This document shows positions 1 through 8,898 of a stretch of 64,000 nt of DNA, one piece after another. Numbering within the stretch: position 1 is the stretch's first letter; the number at the start of each line of letters is the position of its first letter. The translations under genes were made by a program, and so were the position numbers. The stretch covers positions 1-64,000 of the forward strand of contig WQVX01000002.1 in assembly GCA_009785615.1 (NCBI GenBank). The letters run 5' to 3'. The stretch comes from Defluviitaleaceae bacterium (GTDB lineage: Bacteria; Bacillota; Clostridia; Lachnospirales; WQUN01). The notes beneath the pieces are model-generated. The model searched no databases, had not been told where the DNA came from, and saw nothing but the letters and a program-made list of their open reading frames with translations.

Positions 1-299
1 AATCTTTTCGTCTTGAGCCTGCTATGTAACATGAAGTACATGAGTGGAAAAAGTAGTAAAGCATTTATTAGTTTTTAAGCACGGTATACAGAAACACGGT
101 ATATGAACTACAGTATTACGGTATTACATGAAACGGTCATGCGACTCCCCAAACGCATAGCTTTTCATAAACCCTTCTCAAAGAGGTAAGTACTAAAACA
201 TTAGCATTAAGCACACGGCAGTATCCGGCAGGCTCAAGGCTGAAGAGGTTTAACCCCGTATGTTAACATGTAAGGAGTTAAGAATGTAAGGAGTTAAGC
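1..299. other. Leader region of the XRE regulator gene
   Basis: No gene is seen. The heptamer ACGGTAT occurs three times in the same orientation, at 81-87, 96-102 and 118-124, a possible operator cluster. A 15-bp sequence containing AAGGAGTTAAG is duplicated at 268-282 and 284-298, so the regulator start has two ribosome-binding-like sequences in tandem. Any role for these repeats is inference. Confidence 0.4.
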
Positions 300-650
300 A
301 TGAGAAGTGACAACGAACTAAATGAGATGATAGGCAACAATGTTTACAAATTGCGTATTTCACACGATCTAAGCGTTAAAGAATTAGCAAATCTGATAGA
401 TTATGCTGACTCATCTTTACATTTAATTGAAACAGGAGTAAGAGGCACATCAGCATGTACTTTGGTAAAAATCGCTGATGCTCTTGGCGTAACATTAGAC
501 CAACTTGTGAATAAATCTATAGATGAGGCTTCGTCAGAAGATCAGATTAAGCTCAATAAAATATTCGCAATATGCAGGAGTATACCCGCTAAAGAGTTGA
601 ATTTAGTAATTCAAATTTTGACATCAGTCCATAGGCATTCAGATGATTAA
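300..650 (+). CDS. XRE-family transcriptional regulator
   Basis: A 116-residue DNA-binding protein. Residues about 11-70 form a Cro/CI-type helix-turn-helix (LRISHDLSVKELANLIDY..., then a recognition helix and SLHLIETG), ending with the usual ALGVTLDQL motif. The C-terminal 45 residues are helical and may serve dimerisation. The ATG follows AAGGAG at 7 nt spacing. It stands alone between a repeat-containing leader and a strong terminator, so autoregulation is plausible but not shown. The target genes are unknown; no phage or restriction gene is adjacent. Confidence 0.85.
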   Translation: MRSDNELNEMIGNNVYKLRISHDLSVKELANLIDYADSSLHLIETGVRGTSACTLVKIADALGVTLDQLVNKSIDEASSEDQIKLNKIFAICRSIPAKELNLVIQILTSVHRHSDD

Positions 651-658
651 AATCCTTC

Positions 659-714
659 AAAAAAGACCTCTTGCGTAACCGGGCAGTGCCGGATTCGCAA
701 GGGGTCTTTTTTTA
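659..714 (+). terminator. Rho-independent terminator after the XRE gene
   Basis: An 11-bp stem (GACCTCTTGCG with CGCAAGGGGTC, one wobble pair) carries an inner CCGG/CCGG stem and is followed by seven T. A-rich sequence on the other side means it could also serve the convergent chemoreceptor gene. Confidence 0.85.
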
Positions 715-774
715 GTGACAGCTTATTGATCGCGAAGCAACGAGCCGTTAGGCAAGCTTTCTGCGAGATAGTTC

Positions 775-3093
775 TTATAGTTTAAAAAATGCAACTAGCT
801 GCTGAAGCATTTCTGATTGTGAATTAAGTTCTTCTGCCGTAGCCGCGGCTTCGTGGGCAAATCGTGAATTATTTTGCACCGTAGTAGCAGTTAGCAGCAA
901 GGTTTCACTTATTTGAGTAATCATATCAGATTGTTCTTTAGCGGCGTTTGTGATGTTATTGATAAGGGTAAGCACTTCGGTAGAGCTTATCACAATACCA
1001 CTTAACGATTCTGATGTAGTTTGGGCAACAGTAGAACCGGCTTCCACCCTCGCTATAGAATCTTCAATAAGTCGTGTAGTGTCTGTTGCAGATTCTTTGC
1101 TTCGGTTTGCAAGGCTACGCACCTCGTCGGCAACAACGCTAAACCCTCTACCATGTTCACCGGCGCGCGCCGCTTCAACAGATGCATTCAATGATAGCAA
1201 ATTTGTTTGAAATGCAATGTCTTGGATGGTTTTATTAATCGTAGAAATACTGCTTGACGATTCTTTTATTTTCTTCATTGCATCCAATAATTGCTTCATT
1301 GTTTCATTTGCATCTTGAGCGTCAGAAGTGGATCTATGAGAAAGATTGTTGGCCTCGCTTGCGTTATCTGCAAACTCTTTTGTTTGTATCTTAATTAGCT
1401 CTACAGAGGTATTTAATTCTTCTAAAGAAGTGGCTTGCGCGGTAGAGCCATCAGCCAATTCCATAGCATTTTCTGTAATCTTATTTGCACCTTCAAATAC
1501 ATACTTGGCAGCCATAGAAATTTCAGACATGGCTTTTCTTAGATTATCCGAAATATTATTAATCGCGTCTTTAATCTCTGCAAAATTCCCTATATAGTTA
1601 CGTTCTATATTCTTGGTTAAATCTCCGGTGGACATGGCTGTTAAAACTTGTGAAATTTCGGTAACATAACCTGCCAACTTATCAATGGTAGCGTTTACTG
1701 CATTTTTTATAAGCAAGAAATCACCTTTATAATCACCGGTGACTTTTTTGCTAAACTCACCTTTTGATAAGTTGCCCATTACATCTCTTATTTCTACAAT
1801 TGGCGCGTCAACAGCTTCAGCAATATGATTTAATCCATCAGCAAGGCTTTTCCAACCACCTTCATACTTGTTTACATCAAGATGAAATTCTAAGTCACCT
1901 TTTTTGCTGGCGGCTTCAATCATTGCATCTACATCAGCATCAATGCTTTTTAGGTTAGAAACCAAGGCATCAACTTTGTCATTTAACACAGCTTTTTTAC
2001 CGGGCATTCTTTCAAGGCGCAAATCAAAATCACCTTTGCTTATTTTATCCAGCATACCCATTAAAACCATCATATCTTTAACAAAATTATCTGTAAAAAC
2101 ATTGATACCTTCAACCATTTTTCTATAATCACCTTGGTACCTGCGAGCGTTCATCCTGTAATCTATATCACCATTTACGTCAGTTTCGTAGGTAAAATTA
2201 CCTAAATCGTTCATCATGTTCTTAATAACATCTACAAGGTCATACATATCTTGCGTTAAAATGCCTATTTCATCTCCTGTAGTGTTTGACCTATCTATAT
2301 TTACATTAAGGTTTCCGTTTGCTACATTTTTTACTAAAGAAACCAGCCTTTCAATAGGCTTGTTGATTGCTTTAGAAATAATTACTGCTGCCACAATACC
2401 AATAAGCATACCAATAGCAGTCATCGCTAACATAAGAGCAAGTGTCCCCATGGTTTGCGATTCAAGATCACGGTCTATTGCAGTCATACGATTTTCTACA
2501 CTGGTAAAGGTCTCATTAAAATATCTGTAAAAACTCTCAACTGTATTCATTGCATCACGTGTAACAAATATAGGAGAAATTGCATCTCCTGCCCTTGCAT
2601 AGTTCATGGTGCGTGCTATATAAATATCTATATAGCGAAAAACTTCTGTTTGCATACCATCAAGTAACCTTAATTGATCTTGACGCTCTGAAGGAGTTAT
2701 AACAGTGTCTGTTTGTAAAGAGTGTCGGTAGTCATTAAAAAAAGTTCCCAAATTTACCCGCAATTGCGTAAGATGTTGTTGCTGATTGTCTATACCAATG
2801 TTTCTGATTGTTTCATTGGCAGACGGATCAGTGCCGTTTGCAACATTTAAATCAACCTCGCTGGCATACATAGAAGCACGGTTCATTGTGCGTCGGGCAT
2901 CCATCATTGATACTTCAATGTCACGTAGTAAACTGCGCCTATGAGCCGGATACCTCAGAACCTGAGCATATTGGTTTTGCACTTGCATTATTTGGATTGA
3001 GCCAAACACTGCAACAATTGCCATAATAATCAGCAACAGCGCAAAACCCCCAATTAACTTATTTCTGATTGTCATATTCTTAAAAAAATTCAT
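775..3093 (-). CDS. Methyl-accepting chemotaxis protein with poly-HAMP linker
   Basis: A 772-residue membrane chemoreceptor. TM1 is at about residues 13-33, a periplasmic-type helical sensor at 35-215, TM2 at 217-240 and HAMP at 240-293. A long chain of HAMP-like units (KGDFDL, KGDLEF, KGEFSK, TGDLTK) spans about 300-515. The cytoplasmic signalling helix has its conserved tip at about 624-660 ([19 protein letters not shown], then [10 protein letters not shown]). The ATG follows GGAGGA. It is the last gene of the cheB, hybrid kinase, response regulator operon, which suggests it feeds that module, although coupling to an unlinked CheA/CheW is equally possible. The ligand cannot be predicted. 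Confidence 0.95.
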   Translation of the reverse strand: MNFFKNMTIRNKLIGGFALLLIIMAIVAVFGSIQIMQVQNQYAQVLRYPAHRRSLLRDIEVSMMDARRTMNRASMYASEVDLNVANGTDPSANETIRNIGIDNQQQHLTQLRVNLGTFFNDYRHSLQTDTVITPSERQDQLRLLDGMQTEVFRYIDIYIARTMNYARAGDAISPIFVTRDAMNTVESFYRYFNETFTSVENRMTAIDRDLESQTMGTLALMLAMTAIGMLIGIVAAVIISKAINKPIERLVSLVKNVANGNLNVNIDRSNTTGDEIGILTQDMYDLVDVIKNMMNDLGNFTYETDVNGDIDYRMNARRYQGDYRKMVEGINVFTDNFVKDMMVLMGMLDKISKGDFDLRLERMPGKKAVLNDKVDALVSNLKSIDADVDAMIEAASKKGDLEFHLDVNKYEGGWKSLADGLNHIAEAVDAPIVEIRDVMGNLSKGEFSKKVTGDYKGDFLLIKNAVNATIDKLAGYVTEISQVLTAMSTGDLTKNIERNYIGNFAEIKDAINNISDNLRKAMSEISMAAKYVFEGANKITENAMELADGSTAQATSLEELNTSVELIKIQTKEFADNASEANNLSHRSTSDAQDANETMKQLLDAMKKIKESSSSISTINKTIQDIAFQTNLLSLNASVEAARAGEHGRGFSVVADEVRSLANRSKESATDTTRLIEDSIARVEAGSTVAQTTSESLSGIVISSTEVLTLINNITNAAKEQSDMITQISETLLLTATTVQNNSRFAHEAAATAEELNSQSEMLQQLVAFFKL

Positions 3094-3175
3094 GAGAAAT
3101 TCCTCCAGTTCTTTAAATAGTGTATTTTAAATTTCTTAGCATAGTAACGAAATGTATCAAAAGTTTGTGAATAAT

Positions 3176-3562
3176 TTAAATGATAGAATCTACCACTTCT
3201 TTAACTGTAAAACTATCAAAAGGTTTTCTTATATAGTTAGTAGCCCCCAATTCATAGCCTTTTTCCATATCTTCTTTAGAATCTTTGCCGGTGATTAATA
3301 TAACAGGTATAGCTTTTAATGTTTCATTAGCCTTTATTGTTTTAAGAACATCATAACCTGATAAATCCGGCATTATCAAATCTAAAATAATTAAATCCGG
3401 CATTATCATATTAATTAATTCTAATCCATCAGCACCATTTTTTGCAATTATTGTATCATAATCATCCTTTAGTATATCATTAAGGATAAGCAAATAAGCT
3501 TCAGTGTCATCAATCATCAAAACTCGTTTTCTTTCATTCATTTTTGAAATATCGTCATGCAT
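3176..3562 (-). CDS. Single-domain response regulator (CheY-like)
   Basis: A 128-residue stand-alone receiver domain. The acidic pocket (IDD at 17-19), phospho-acceptor Asp61 (LIILDLIMPD), switch Thr91 (LITGKD) and Lys113 (RKPF) are all present, and there is no output domain. Its ribosome binding site lies in the last codons of the hybrid kinase gene, 4 bp upstream, so the two are probably co-translated. Likely roles are shuttling phosphate from the kinase Hpt domain or acting as a phosphate sink. It is distinct from the flagellar cheY at 43072. Confidence 0.92.
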   Translation of the reverse strand: MHDDISKMNERKRVLMIDDTEAYLLILNDILKDDYDTIIAKNGADGLELINMIMPDLIILDLIMPDLSGYDVLKTIKANETLKAIPVILITGKDSKEDMEKGYELGATNYIRKPFDSFTVKEVVDSII

Positions 3563-3566
3563 TGTA

Positions 3567-6023
3567 TCATGCCTCCAAAATTGTATTGATCAACGCTACA
3601 GCGATATCATACTTTCCGGTCATTTTATTAATTAAAATTTTATTAATAATATCTCCAACATCCTCGTTAAGTAAATATTTTTGCAACTTTTTTGTGCATT
3701 CATTTATTGTAGAAATATCAGAATCGGATATCGCTTTTTTTAGCAATTCCAATTCTAATTTAAGCTCATCTGTACATGTATTTTTATTATCAACATCCTT
3801 TATTATAACCTGAGAAATATTATCTAAAAGCATTTCCAGTTCAATTAAAAATCTTGGTGTTTCAGTTCGTATAAACGATACATCATCTTGCTCTGCGGCA
3901 TGTTCCAAGGTTGCTGCAAATTTGGAAAAATTGACCGCCCCAATAGTTGCAGACGCGCCTTTTAATGCGTGAACATGTATTTTATATAGTTCTATGTTTT
4001 CTTTTTCAATACACTCTTTTAATTCACCCAATAATTTGAGACCGTCCTTATAGTATACTTCTACAACCTGTAAATAAATATCAAGCCTTCCGCCTGATAA
4101 AAAAATACCTCTTTGAACATCTATTCCATTTATTTTAAAATTTGGCTTATCAATAATGACAACATCATTATTTTGCTTTTCCCTTGATATCCATTTTTCA
4201 ATAATTGCATTTAGTTTGACAGTATCAATAGGTTTAGGTAAAAAGTCGTTAAAACCGTTTCTATAAAACATTTCCCATGTACCATGGGCTGCATTAGCTG
4301 TTAATGCAACTATTGGTACATTTTTACAATCTGTTTGACATTTAACCTCAAGTGCTCTAATACATGCAACAGCTTCAACACCATTCATTACAGGCATCAT
4401 ATGATCCATAAAAATTAAATCATAGCGGTTAGATTTAACTGCTTCTATTGCCTCGGCTCCACTTTCGCACAAATCAATATCCATTTCATACGGTTTTAAT
4501 AGCCCTTTTGCTACCACTAAATTAGCTTTTATATCGTCAACAATTAAAACACGTACCTGAGGAATTACAATTACTGCATAATTCTCATTGTTTGTAGTAT
4601 GGTGGGGTTGGTTGCTTTCACTATCAACATCATTCAAAATATTAGCGATAGTAAGGCAAAAGAAAGGGTCTGTAATTAATATAAATTTTGTGTTGGCTTG
4701 AAAGTTTGGATAAGTTTTTTTGAATTCGTTATGCATTTCATTTGTAATAAAAACGTGTGAATACTCGCTTTCAAGTGCTGTATACAATTCTGAAATTGTC
4801 TCAACAATGTCATAATGAACACCAAAGCCATCCATGGCATGGGTGATAGAATTAAGATGAATTTCTCGATGTTCAAAAATAAGCACTTTCTTTTGATCGG
4901 GATTATTAATTTCGCATAATCTTTCATATACACGGATGTTTTGAGACAATGTAACAGTAAATATACTGCCCACGCCATACATTGAAGAAAATTCAATTTT
5001 TCCGCCCATTAAGTTAACAAAGTTATGGGTAATAAAAAGGCCAAGCCCTGTTCCTTCAATCATTTTATCATCAAACTGAGCAAATTCTTTGTAAAGGTTT
5101 TTAAAATCTTCTTCTTTAACCCCTCTGCCGGTATCTTCAACTGTTATAATAAGGTCTAGTGCATTGGAATCAACTTCTCCATCAATTGACAATGAAATAA
5201 ACCCTTCATCAGTAAATTTTACAGCATTTGATAAAAGATTTAGTATTATTTGGCGTAGCTTTACTACATCTCCAATAAGTATGTTGGGTATTTTACTGTT
5301 TGCATATACCAAAAAATCTAAGCCGGCACCTATTTCTACCATTTGCTCTTTGGTGATATCTATTACATCAGTTATTAATGATGAAAGAGTGTATTCGTCC
5401 ATAAAAAGTTCCGGGTCGTCATTTTTTATATTAGTATAATCTAAAATGTCATTTAATACGTACATTAGCTTTCCGCCGGCTTTTTTTATGCTATAAGTAT
5501 ACTCGCGGATATTGTCCGGCATATCTTCCCGCAGACCAATTTCGGCCATTCCAATTATTGTATTCATGGGAGTTCGTATCTCATGGCTCATTTTAGTTAA
5601 AAAATCAATTTTGGCACGGTTTGCTAATTTTGAGGTTTCAATATGAATCTGTTTTGTTAAATCCATAAAAAAGCCTTCAATTAAACAAGGCATACCTTCG
5701 TCGTTTGTATCGACTACGAAGCTACGCATCCAAATACGTTTTTCTTTACCTGATTTTGTAGTAATCCTAAATGTTGTTTCTAAAGGAAGCCCTACAGACA
5801 AAGTAGACCTATGGAGTGGCTCTAATATTAGCGCATCATCAGGATGTACTATATTAAAGAGTTTTATGTCGCCTTTTACAAGCTCTTCCGGAGTGTATCC
5901 AATTAGAACTTTGCTGCCTTTACTGACAAAAGTAAAGGTAAAGTTTGGTGGGTCATTAAGTGCTTGATAAAGCATTCCGGGTAAATTATTTATTATATCA
6001 ACAGTTTTATTAGTCATATCCAC
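3567..6023 (-). CDS. Hybrid sensor histidine kinase (PAS-HisKA-HATPase-REC-Hpt)
   Basis: An 818-residue soluble kinase without membrane segments. It has a PAS domain at about 5-125, a HisKA helix with phospho-accepting His147 (MSHEIRTPMN), an HATPase domain with N box (LNLLSNAVKF, 261-270) and G boxes (EDTGRG, GTGLGL), and a degenerate receiver-like stretch at about 377-470. A full receiver follows with Asp540 (IFMDHMMP), then an Hpt domain with His685 (HALKG). This is a complete intramolecular phosphorelay. The start is taken as GTG, 8 nt after AAGGAGAG; an ATG two codons later is the alternative. Position between cheB and a receiver gene suggests it replaces CheA in this cluster, which is inference. 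Confidence 0.92.
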   Translation of the reverse strand: MDMTNKTVDIINNLPGMLYQALNDPPNFTFTFVSKGSKVLIGYTPEELVKGDIKLFNIVHPDDALILEPLHRSTLSVGLPLETTFRITTKSGKEKRIWMRSFVVDTNDEGMPCLIEGFFMDLTKQIHIETSKLANRAKIDFLTKMSHEIRTPMNTIIGMAEIGLREDMPDNIREYTYSIKKAGGKLMYVLNDILDYTNIKNDDPELFMDEYTLSSLITDVIDITKEQMVEIGAGLDFLVYANSKIPNILIGDVVKLRQIILNLLSNAVKFTDEGFISLSIDGEVDSNALDLIITVEDTGRGVKEEDFKNLYKEFAQFDDKMIEGTGLGLFITHNFVNLMGGKIEFSSMYGVGSIFTVTLSQNIRVYERLCEINNPDQKKVLIFEHREIHLNSITHAMDGFGVHYDIVETISELYTALESEYSHVFITNEMHNEFKKTYPNFQANTKFILITDPFFCLTIANILNDVDSESNQPHHTTNNENYAVIVIPQVRVLIVDDIKANLVVAKGLLKPYEMDIDLCESGAEAIEAVKSNRYDLIFMDHMMPVMNGVEAVACIRALEVKCQTDCKNVPIVALTANAAHGTWEMFYRNGFNDFLPKPIDTVKLNAIIEKWISREKQNNDVVIIDKPNFKINGIDVQRGIFLSGGRLDIYLQVVEVYYKDGLKLLGELKECIEKENIELYKIHVHALKGASATIGAVNFSKFAATLEHAAEQDDVSFIRTETPRFLIELEMLLDNISQVIIKDVDNKNTCTDELKLELELLKKAISDSDISTINECTKKLQKYLLNEDVGDIINKILINKMTGKYDIAVALINTILEA

Positions 6024-6061
6024 TGCTATGTCTCTCCTTCGTAAGCAGATTTTTAATCGAC

Positions 6062-6640
6062 CTAAACTAACGATAAAATTTTATTGCCAATCTGATCTAA
6101 AGGTAATTCATAGTCAACAGCTCCCAATTCTTTTGCAACCTTGGGCATACCATATATGGCACTTGTTTCTTTATCTTGGCCTATGGTTGCAGCTCCATTG
6201 TTGCGCATCGTTAACAGGCCCCTTGCACCATCTGCTCCCATCCCTGTTAATAATACACCTATAGCGTCTTTTTGGAGGTTTTTTGCTACAGATTCAAACA
6301 ATACATCAACAGAAGGTATAACATGATGCACTTTTTCTCCTAAAAAGCAATCAACTGCTAATTTACCATTAAGATTAACAATCTTCATATGCTTTCCGGC
6401 AGGCGCAACCAACACCTGCCCCGGCAACAAATAATCTTCCTGTTGTGCTTCTTTTACTGCAATTTTTAGCGACTTATTTAGTCGAGCGGCAAACAATTTT
6501 GTAAACCCCGGAGGCATATGGATAACTAAAACTATTGGTGGTACTGTCGTTGGAAATTTAGTCAAAACTTGTTCCAGCGCCTCCACACCACCCGTTGATG
6601 CGCCTATAGCAATCACTTTTCGAGTTCCTACAGATAACAT
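6062..6640 (-). CDS. cheB: CheB-type methylesterase domain protein lacking a receiver
   Basis: 192 residues from the ATG that is 9 nt after GAGGAG; an ATG three codons upstream abuts the ribosome binding site. The whole protein is a CheB catalytic domain: IGASTGG with the nucleophilic Ser, the VIHMPPGF His region, and LLTGMGADGARG with the catalytic Asp, so the Ser-His-Asp triad is intact. The N-terminal receiver and linker of classical CheB (about 350 residues) are absent, so phosphorylation control is lost or supplied in trans. It should demethylate or deamidate receptor glutamates. It is the first gene of the operon. Confidence 0.9.
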   Translation of the reverse strand: MLSVGTRKVIAIGASTGGVEALEQVLTKFPTTVPPIVLVIHMPPGFTKLFAARLNKSLKIAVKEAQQEDYLLPGQVLVAPAGKHMKIVNLNGKLAVDCFLGEKVHHVIPSVDVLFESVAKNLQKDAIGVLLTGMGADGARGLLTMRNNGAATIGQDKETSAIYGMPKVAKELGAVDYELPLDQIGNKILSLV

Positions 6641-6736
6641 GACGGGCATCTCCTCGTAATTATGTAACCGGCATAGTCAAAATGCGATTTGTTTGACATT
6701 TTGTTATCCTTGTACTTTTTTACTGTAACATTAATT

Positions 6737-6760
6737 GTCGAAACATTATATCATATATAC
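6737..6760 (-). promoter_or_regulatory. Candidate extended -10 promoter of the cheB operon
   Basis: On the minus strand a TATAAT is preceded by TG one base upstream (TGATATAAT; hexamer at 6750-6745), an extended -10. The -35 region is poor. It lies about 105 bp before cheB. Confidence 0.45.
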
Positions 6761-6789
6761 CTAAAAGCAAGAATGGCATAAATAGGTTT

Positions 6790-7350
6790 TTACTTATGAC
6801 TAAAAAGTATTCGATTAAATTTCTTTTTACTTACCATCATGGCTGATAGAAAAAGGAGCAACAATGCCGTAGCTATAGTACCACCCGGTTGATAGTAAAA
6901 ATTCCAATATGAATATATTGTAGAGTACATAGCTAATACTATGCCCGCTACAGTAATGGGTAATCCAATAAAGTAGTCGTTAGAATCTTCCAGGTTATGG
7001 CGGACCAAGCGATAGGCTCCTGTTGCTATGAATATTAGAGACGATACTACTATAATGGTATTTCCATAAAAAGTAAAATGTTTTATTAAGCAAATTGGTG
7101 CTATGCCAAAAGTAATTATATCAGCATAAGAATCCAAGTGCTTCCCCAATTTAGTAGAGGCATCTAATTTACGGGCTGCAAAGCCGTCAAAAAAGTCAGC
7201 GATTGCCCCAAGCAGTATCAAACCTGTAACTATAAAAATTTTTTGTGGATGATCTACCCAAATTAAAATTAAAATAGAAACTATACCTAACAACATATTG
7301 ACCATAGTCAAAATATTTGGGATAGATTTAATTAATTTGCCCTTGATCAT
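6790..7350 (-). CDS. pssA: CDP-alcohol phosphatidyltransferase, probable phosphatidylserine synthase
   Basis: A 186-residue integral membrane enzyme that transfers a phosphatidyl group from CDP-diacylglycerol to an alcohol, probably serine. The family signature is complete: DGFAAR, then G eight residues later, then HLDSYAD with both distal Asp residues. Several hydrophobic helices follow. The start is the ATG 8 nt after AAAGGAGGA; an upstream in-frame ATG lacks a ribosome binding site. The gene overlaps the flippase-like gene by 23 nt and ends the feoAB operon. Phosphatidylglycerophosphate synthase is the main alternative, but the N-terminus (SIPNILTMVNMLLG) is more PssA-like. Confidence 0.82.
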   Translation of the reverse strand: MIKGKLIKSIPNILTMVNMLLGIVSILILIWVDHPQKIFIVTGLILLGAIADFFDGFAARKLDASTKLGKHLDSYADIITFGIAPICLIKHFTFYGNTIIVVSSLIFIATGAYRLVRHNLEDSNDYFIGLPITVAGIVLAMYSTIYSYWNFYYQPGGTIATALLLLFLSAMMVSKKKFNRILFSHK

Positions 7351-8308
7351 GGGACAATCCTCCTTTACAAAGTTTATAGTAAATTTTATAAAAAGCAATA
7401 AAAATAATACTTAACAGCATCACAAGCCAAAATGTAATAAACCGAAATAATAATGTTATTACAGCGGCACAACTTATTGGAAGCCCCACTGCTGTAAACA
7501 AGCCAACCATAGTGCCTTCAAATCCACCCAATCCGCCCGGAAAGATAGGAAGCATAGCAACCATATATGAAACAAAAGTAATAGCTACAATATAGATTAT
7601 AGGAACGTTATTAAAAATTTGTATTGCCAGGATATATAGTTTAAAAGGGTAAATTAACCAAATAAGAAAGGACAGTAGCAAGAGAGGAACCCATGCCTTG
7701 GTATTTTTACGAATAACAACCACTTGTTCTAATAATGAATGAAAAAAGCGAGGGCTTTTTTTTGTGCTCAAATATGATTTTATTCGATGGGGAATAAAAA
7801 AAATGGTAGCAAATATAAGCAAAAATAATAATAGCACACTGTAAATTGAAATTTGTATATGTTCGGATTCAAATAATGACACAGTTCTTATAAGGAAGCC
7901 TACCGCAAATAATTGTATAAAAAAGAATGCGCTAAGGCTGAATATTTTTTGTAATACCGGTATGGTACCTGATTGCTCAACAGAACACTTTCCTATGCGG
8001 CTAATTTGTATTGTTCGAGTGATCTCGCCGCCAACTTTTACCCCGGGGGTAATAGAATCTACTACTGAACCTAAGCAATTTATATAAAGCATACGATGAA
8101 AAGGAATAAACAAGTTAGTAAGCTTTGCAATTTTATACCATTGATAATTTACTAAAAGTTGGGATACAATCTGCAAGCCTATCACTATAGCCACTATTTC
8201 TATAGGAATTTGCCTTATGCTATACAACAGATTAGTTTTATCAAGCTGTGACAGCACAACCGGTAACAGCAGAATCATCAATGCTGTTAATAACTTCTTC
8301 CTTTTCAT
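7328..8308 (-). CDS. UPF0104/YbhN-type membrane protein (LPG-synthase flippase-like)
   Basis: A 326-residue protein with about eight hydrophobic helices and the family signature near the C-terminus (LPIFPGGLGGFEG...VGL), as in the membrane domain of lysylphosphatidylglycerol synthase and related proteins. No soluble aminoacyl-transferase domain is present, so it is not an MprF synthase; lipid transport or flipping is the usual proposal. The ATG follows AGGAGC. It overlaps the preceding methyltransferase gene by 68 nt and the following pssA by 23 nt, indicating tight translational coupling with a phospholipid synthesis gene. Confidence 0.75.
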   Translation of the reverse strand: MKRKKLLTALMILLLPVVLSQLDKTNLLYSIRQIPIEIVAIVIGLQIVSQLLVNYQWYKIAKLTNLFIPFHRMLYINCLGSVVDSITPGVKVGGEITRTIQISRIGKCSVEQSGTIPVLQKIFSLSAFFFIQLFAVGFLIRTVSLFESEHIQISIYSVLLLFLLIFATIFFIPHRIKSYLSTKKSPRFFHSLLEQVVVIRKNTKAWVPLLLLSFLIWLIYPFKLYILAIQIFNNVPIIYIVAITFVSYMVAMLPIFPGGLGGFEGTMVGLFTAVGLPISCAAVITLLFRFITFWLVMLLSIIFIAFYKIYYKLCKGGLSHDQGQIN

Positions 8309-8882
8309 ATGACTGCTCCTGTTTTATGTATAACATGGTTTTGCCTATGTTACCGGCTTTTTTATGTGAAATAAAAGTGCGACAAGTTTGCAAAGGCTCA
8401 GGTAGGCAACTATACATACTTCCAAGATATTTTTTTGGCAAGCGCACAAGAAGTTTGGTTCCCGGTTTAGCATGTTTTTTTACTTTGGAAAACACATAAT
8501 CCATAGGGCACACTTGCATAGCAAAGTGAATAACAGTGTACTCAGAAAGTAAGAGTGCTGAACTGCCTCCATCCTGCCAATATACATGCATCTGTTCATA
8601 TAGCCCAAGGTTACGAATAACTTGCCCGGCCTTGGAGACACAATTTTTATTATTATCAATAACAGTAACTTTAGCACCGGTTGCTTGGTGGAGTAAAATG
8701 CCGCTAAAAGGGCATATTCCACCACCAATGCAAAGTATATGATCGTTGTTAGTAATGTTTGCTAAGCTAATTTCATTTTGGATTATGTTTTGGTAATATT
8801 GAGATCCCAGCCAATAAATAATTTTTGAATGCAATGCCCAATACTCAATTTTTTGTGTGAACTTAGTTATCAATTGCGGCAT
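8241..8882 (-). CDS. Nicotianamine-synthase-like or class I SAM-dependent transferase
   Basis: A 213-residue soluble protein. The Rossmann start ILCIGGGICPFSGILL followed by VIDNN resembles the SAM-binding motif of nicotianamine-synthase-like enzymes (GxGxxPxTxxLL, then an acidic D), and a KPGTKLLVRLP strand fits the later core. The start is the ATG 8 nt after AGGAGA; an upstream ATG would overlap feoB. The gene sits 16 bp after feoB, which suggests a metal-related role such as metallophore synthesis. An ordinary methyltransferase cannot be excluded. The call is by motif only. Confidence 0.5.
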   Translation of the reverse strand: MPQLITKFTQKIEYWALHSKIIYWLGSQYYQNIIQNEISLANITNNDHILCIGGGICPFSGILLHQATGAKVTVIDNNKNCVSKAGQVIRNLGLYEQMHVYWQDGGSSALLLSEYTVIHFAMQVCPMDYVFSKVKKHAKPGTKLLVRLPKKYLGSMYSCLPEPLQTCRTFISHKKAGNIGKTMLYIKQEQSYEKEEVINSIDDSAVTGCAVTA

Positions 8883-8898
8883 TTTTGTATCTCCTATT

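Noticed and set aside
2216-2667. Plus-strand frames opposite the chemoreceptor gene
   Set aside because: They lack ribosome binding sites and lie wholly opposite a strongly conserved gene.
3094-3175. Sigma-28-like box before the chemoreceptor gene (TAAA...TTTGATAC)
   Set aside because: Spacing is off by one and the -10 matches poorly, so it is not listed.
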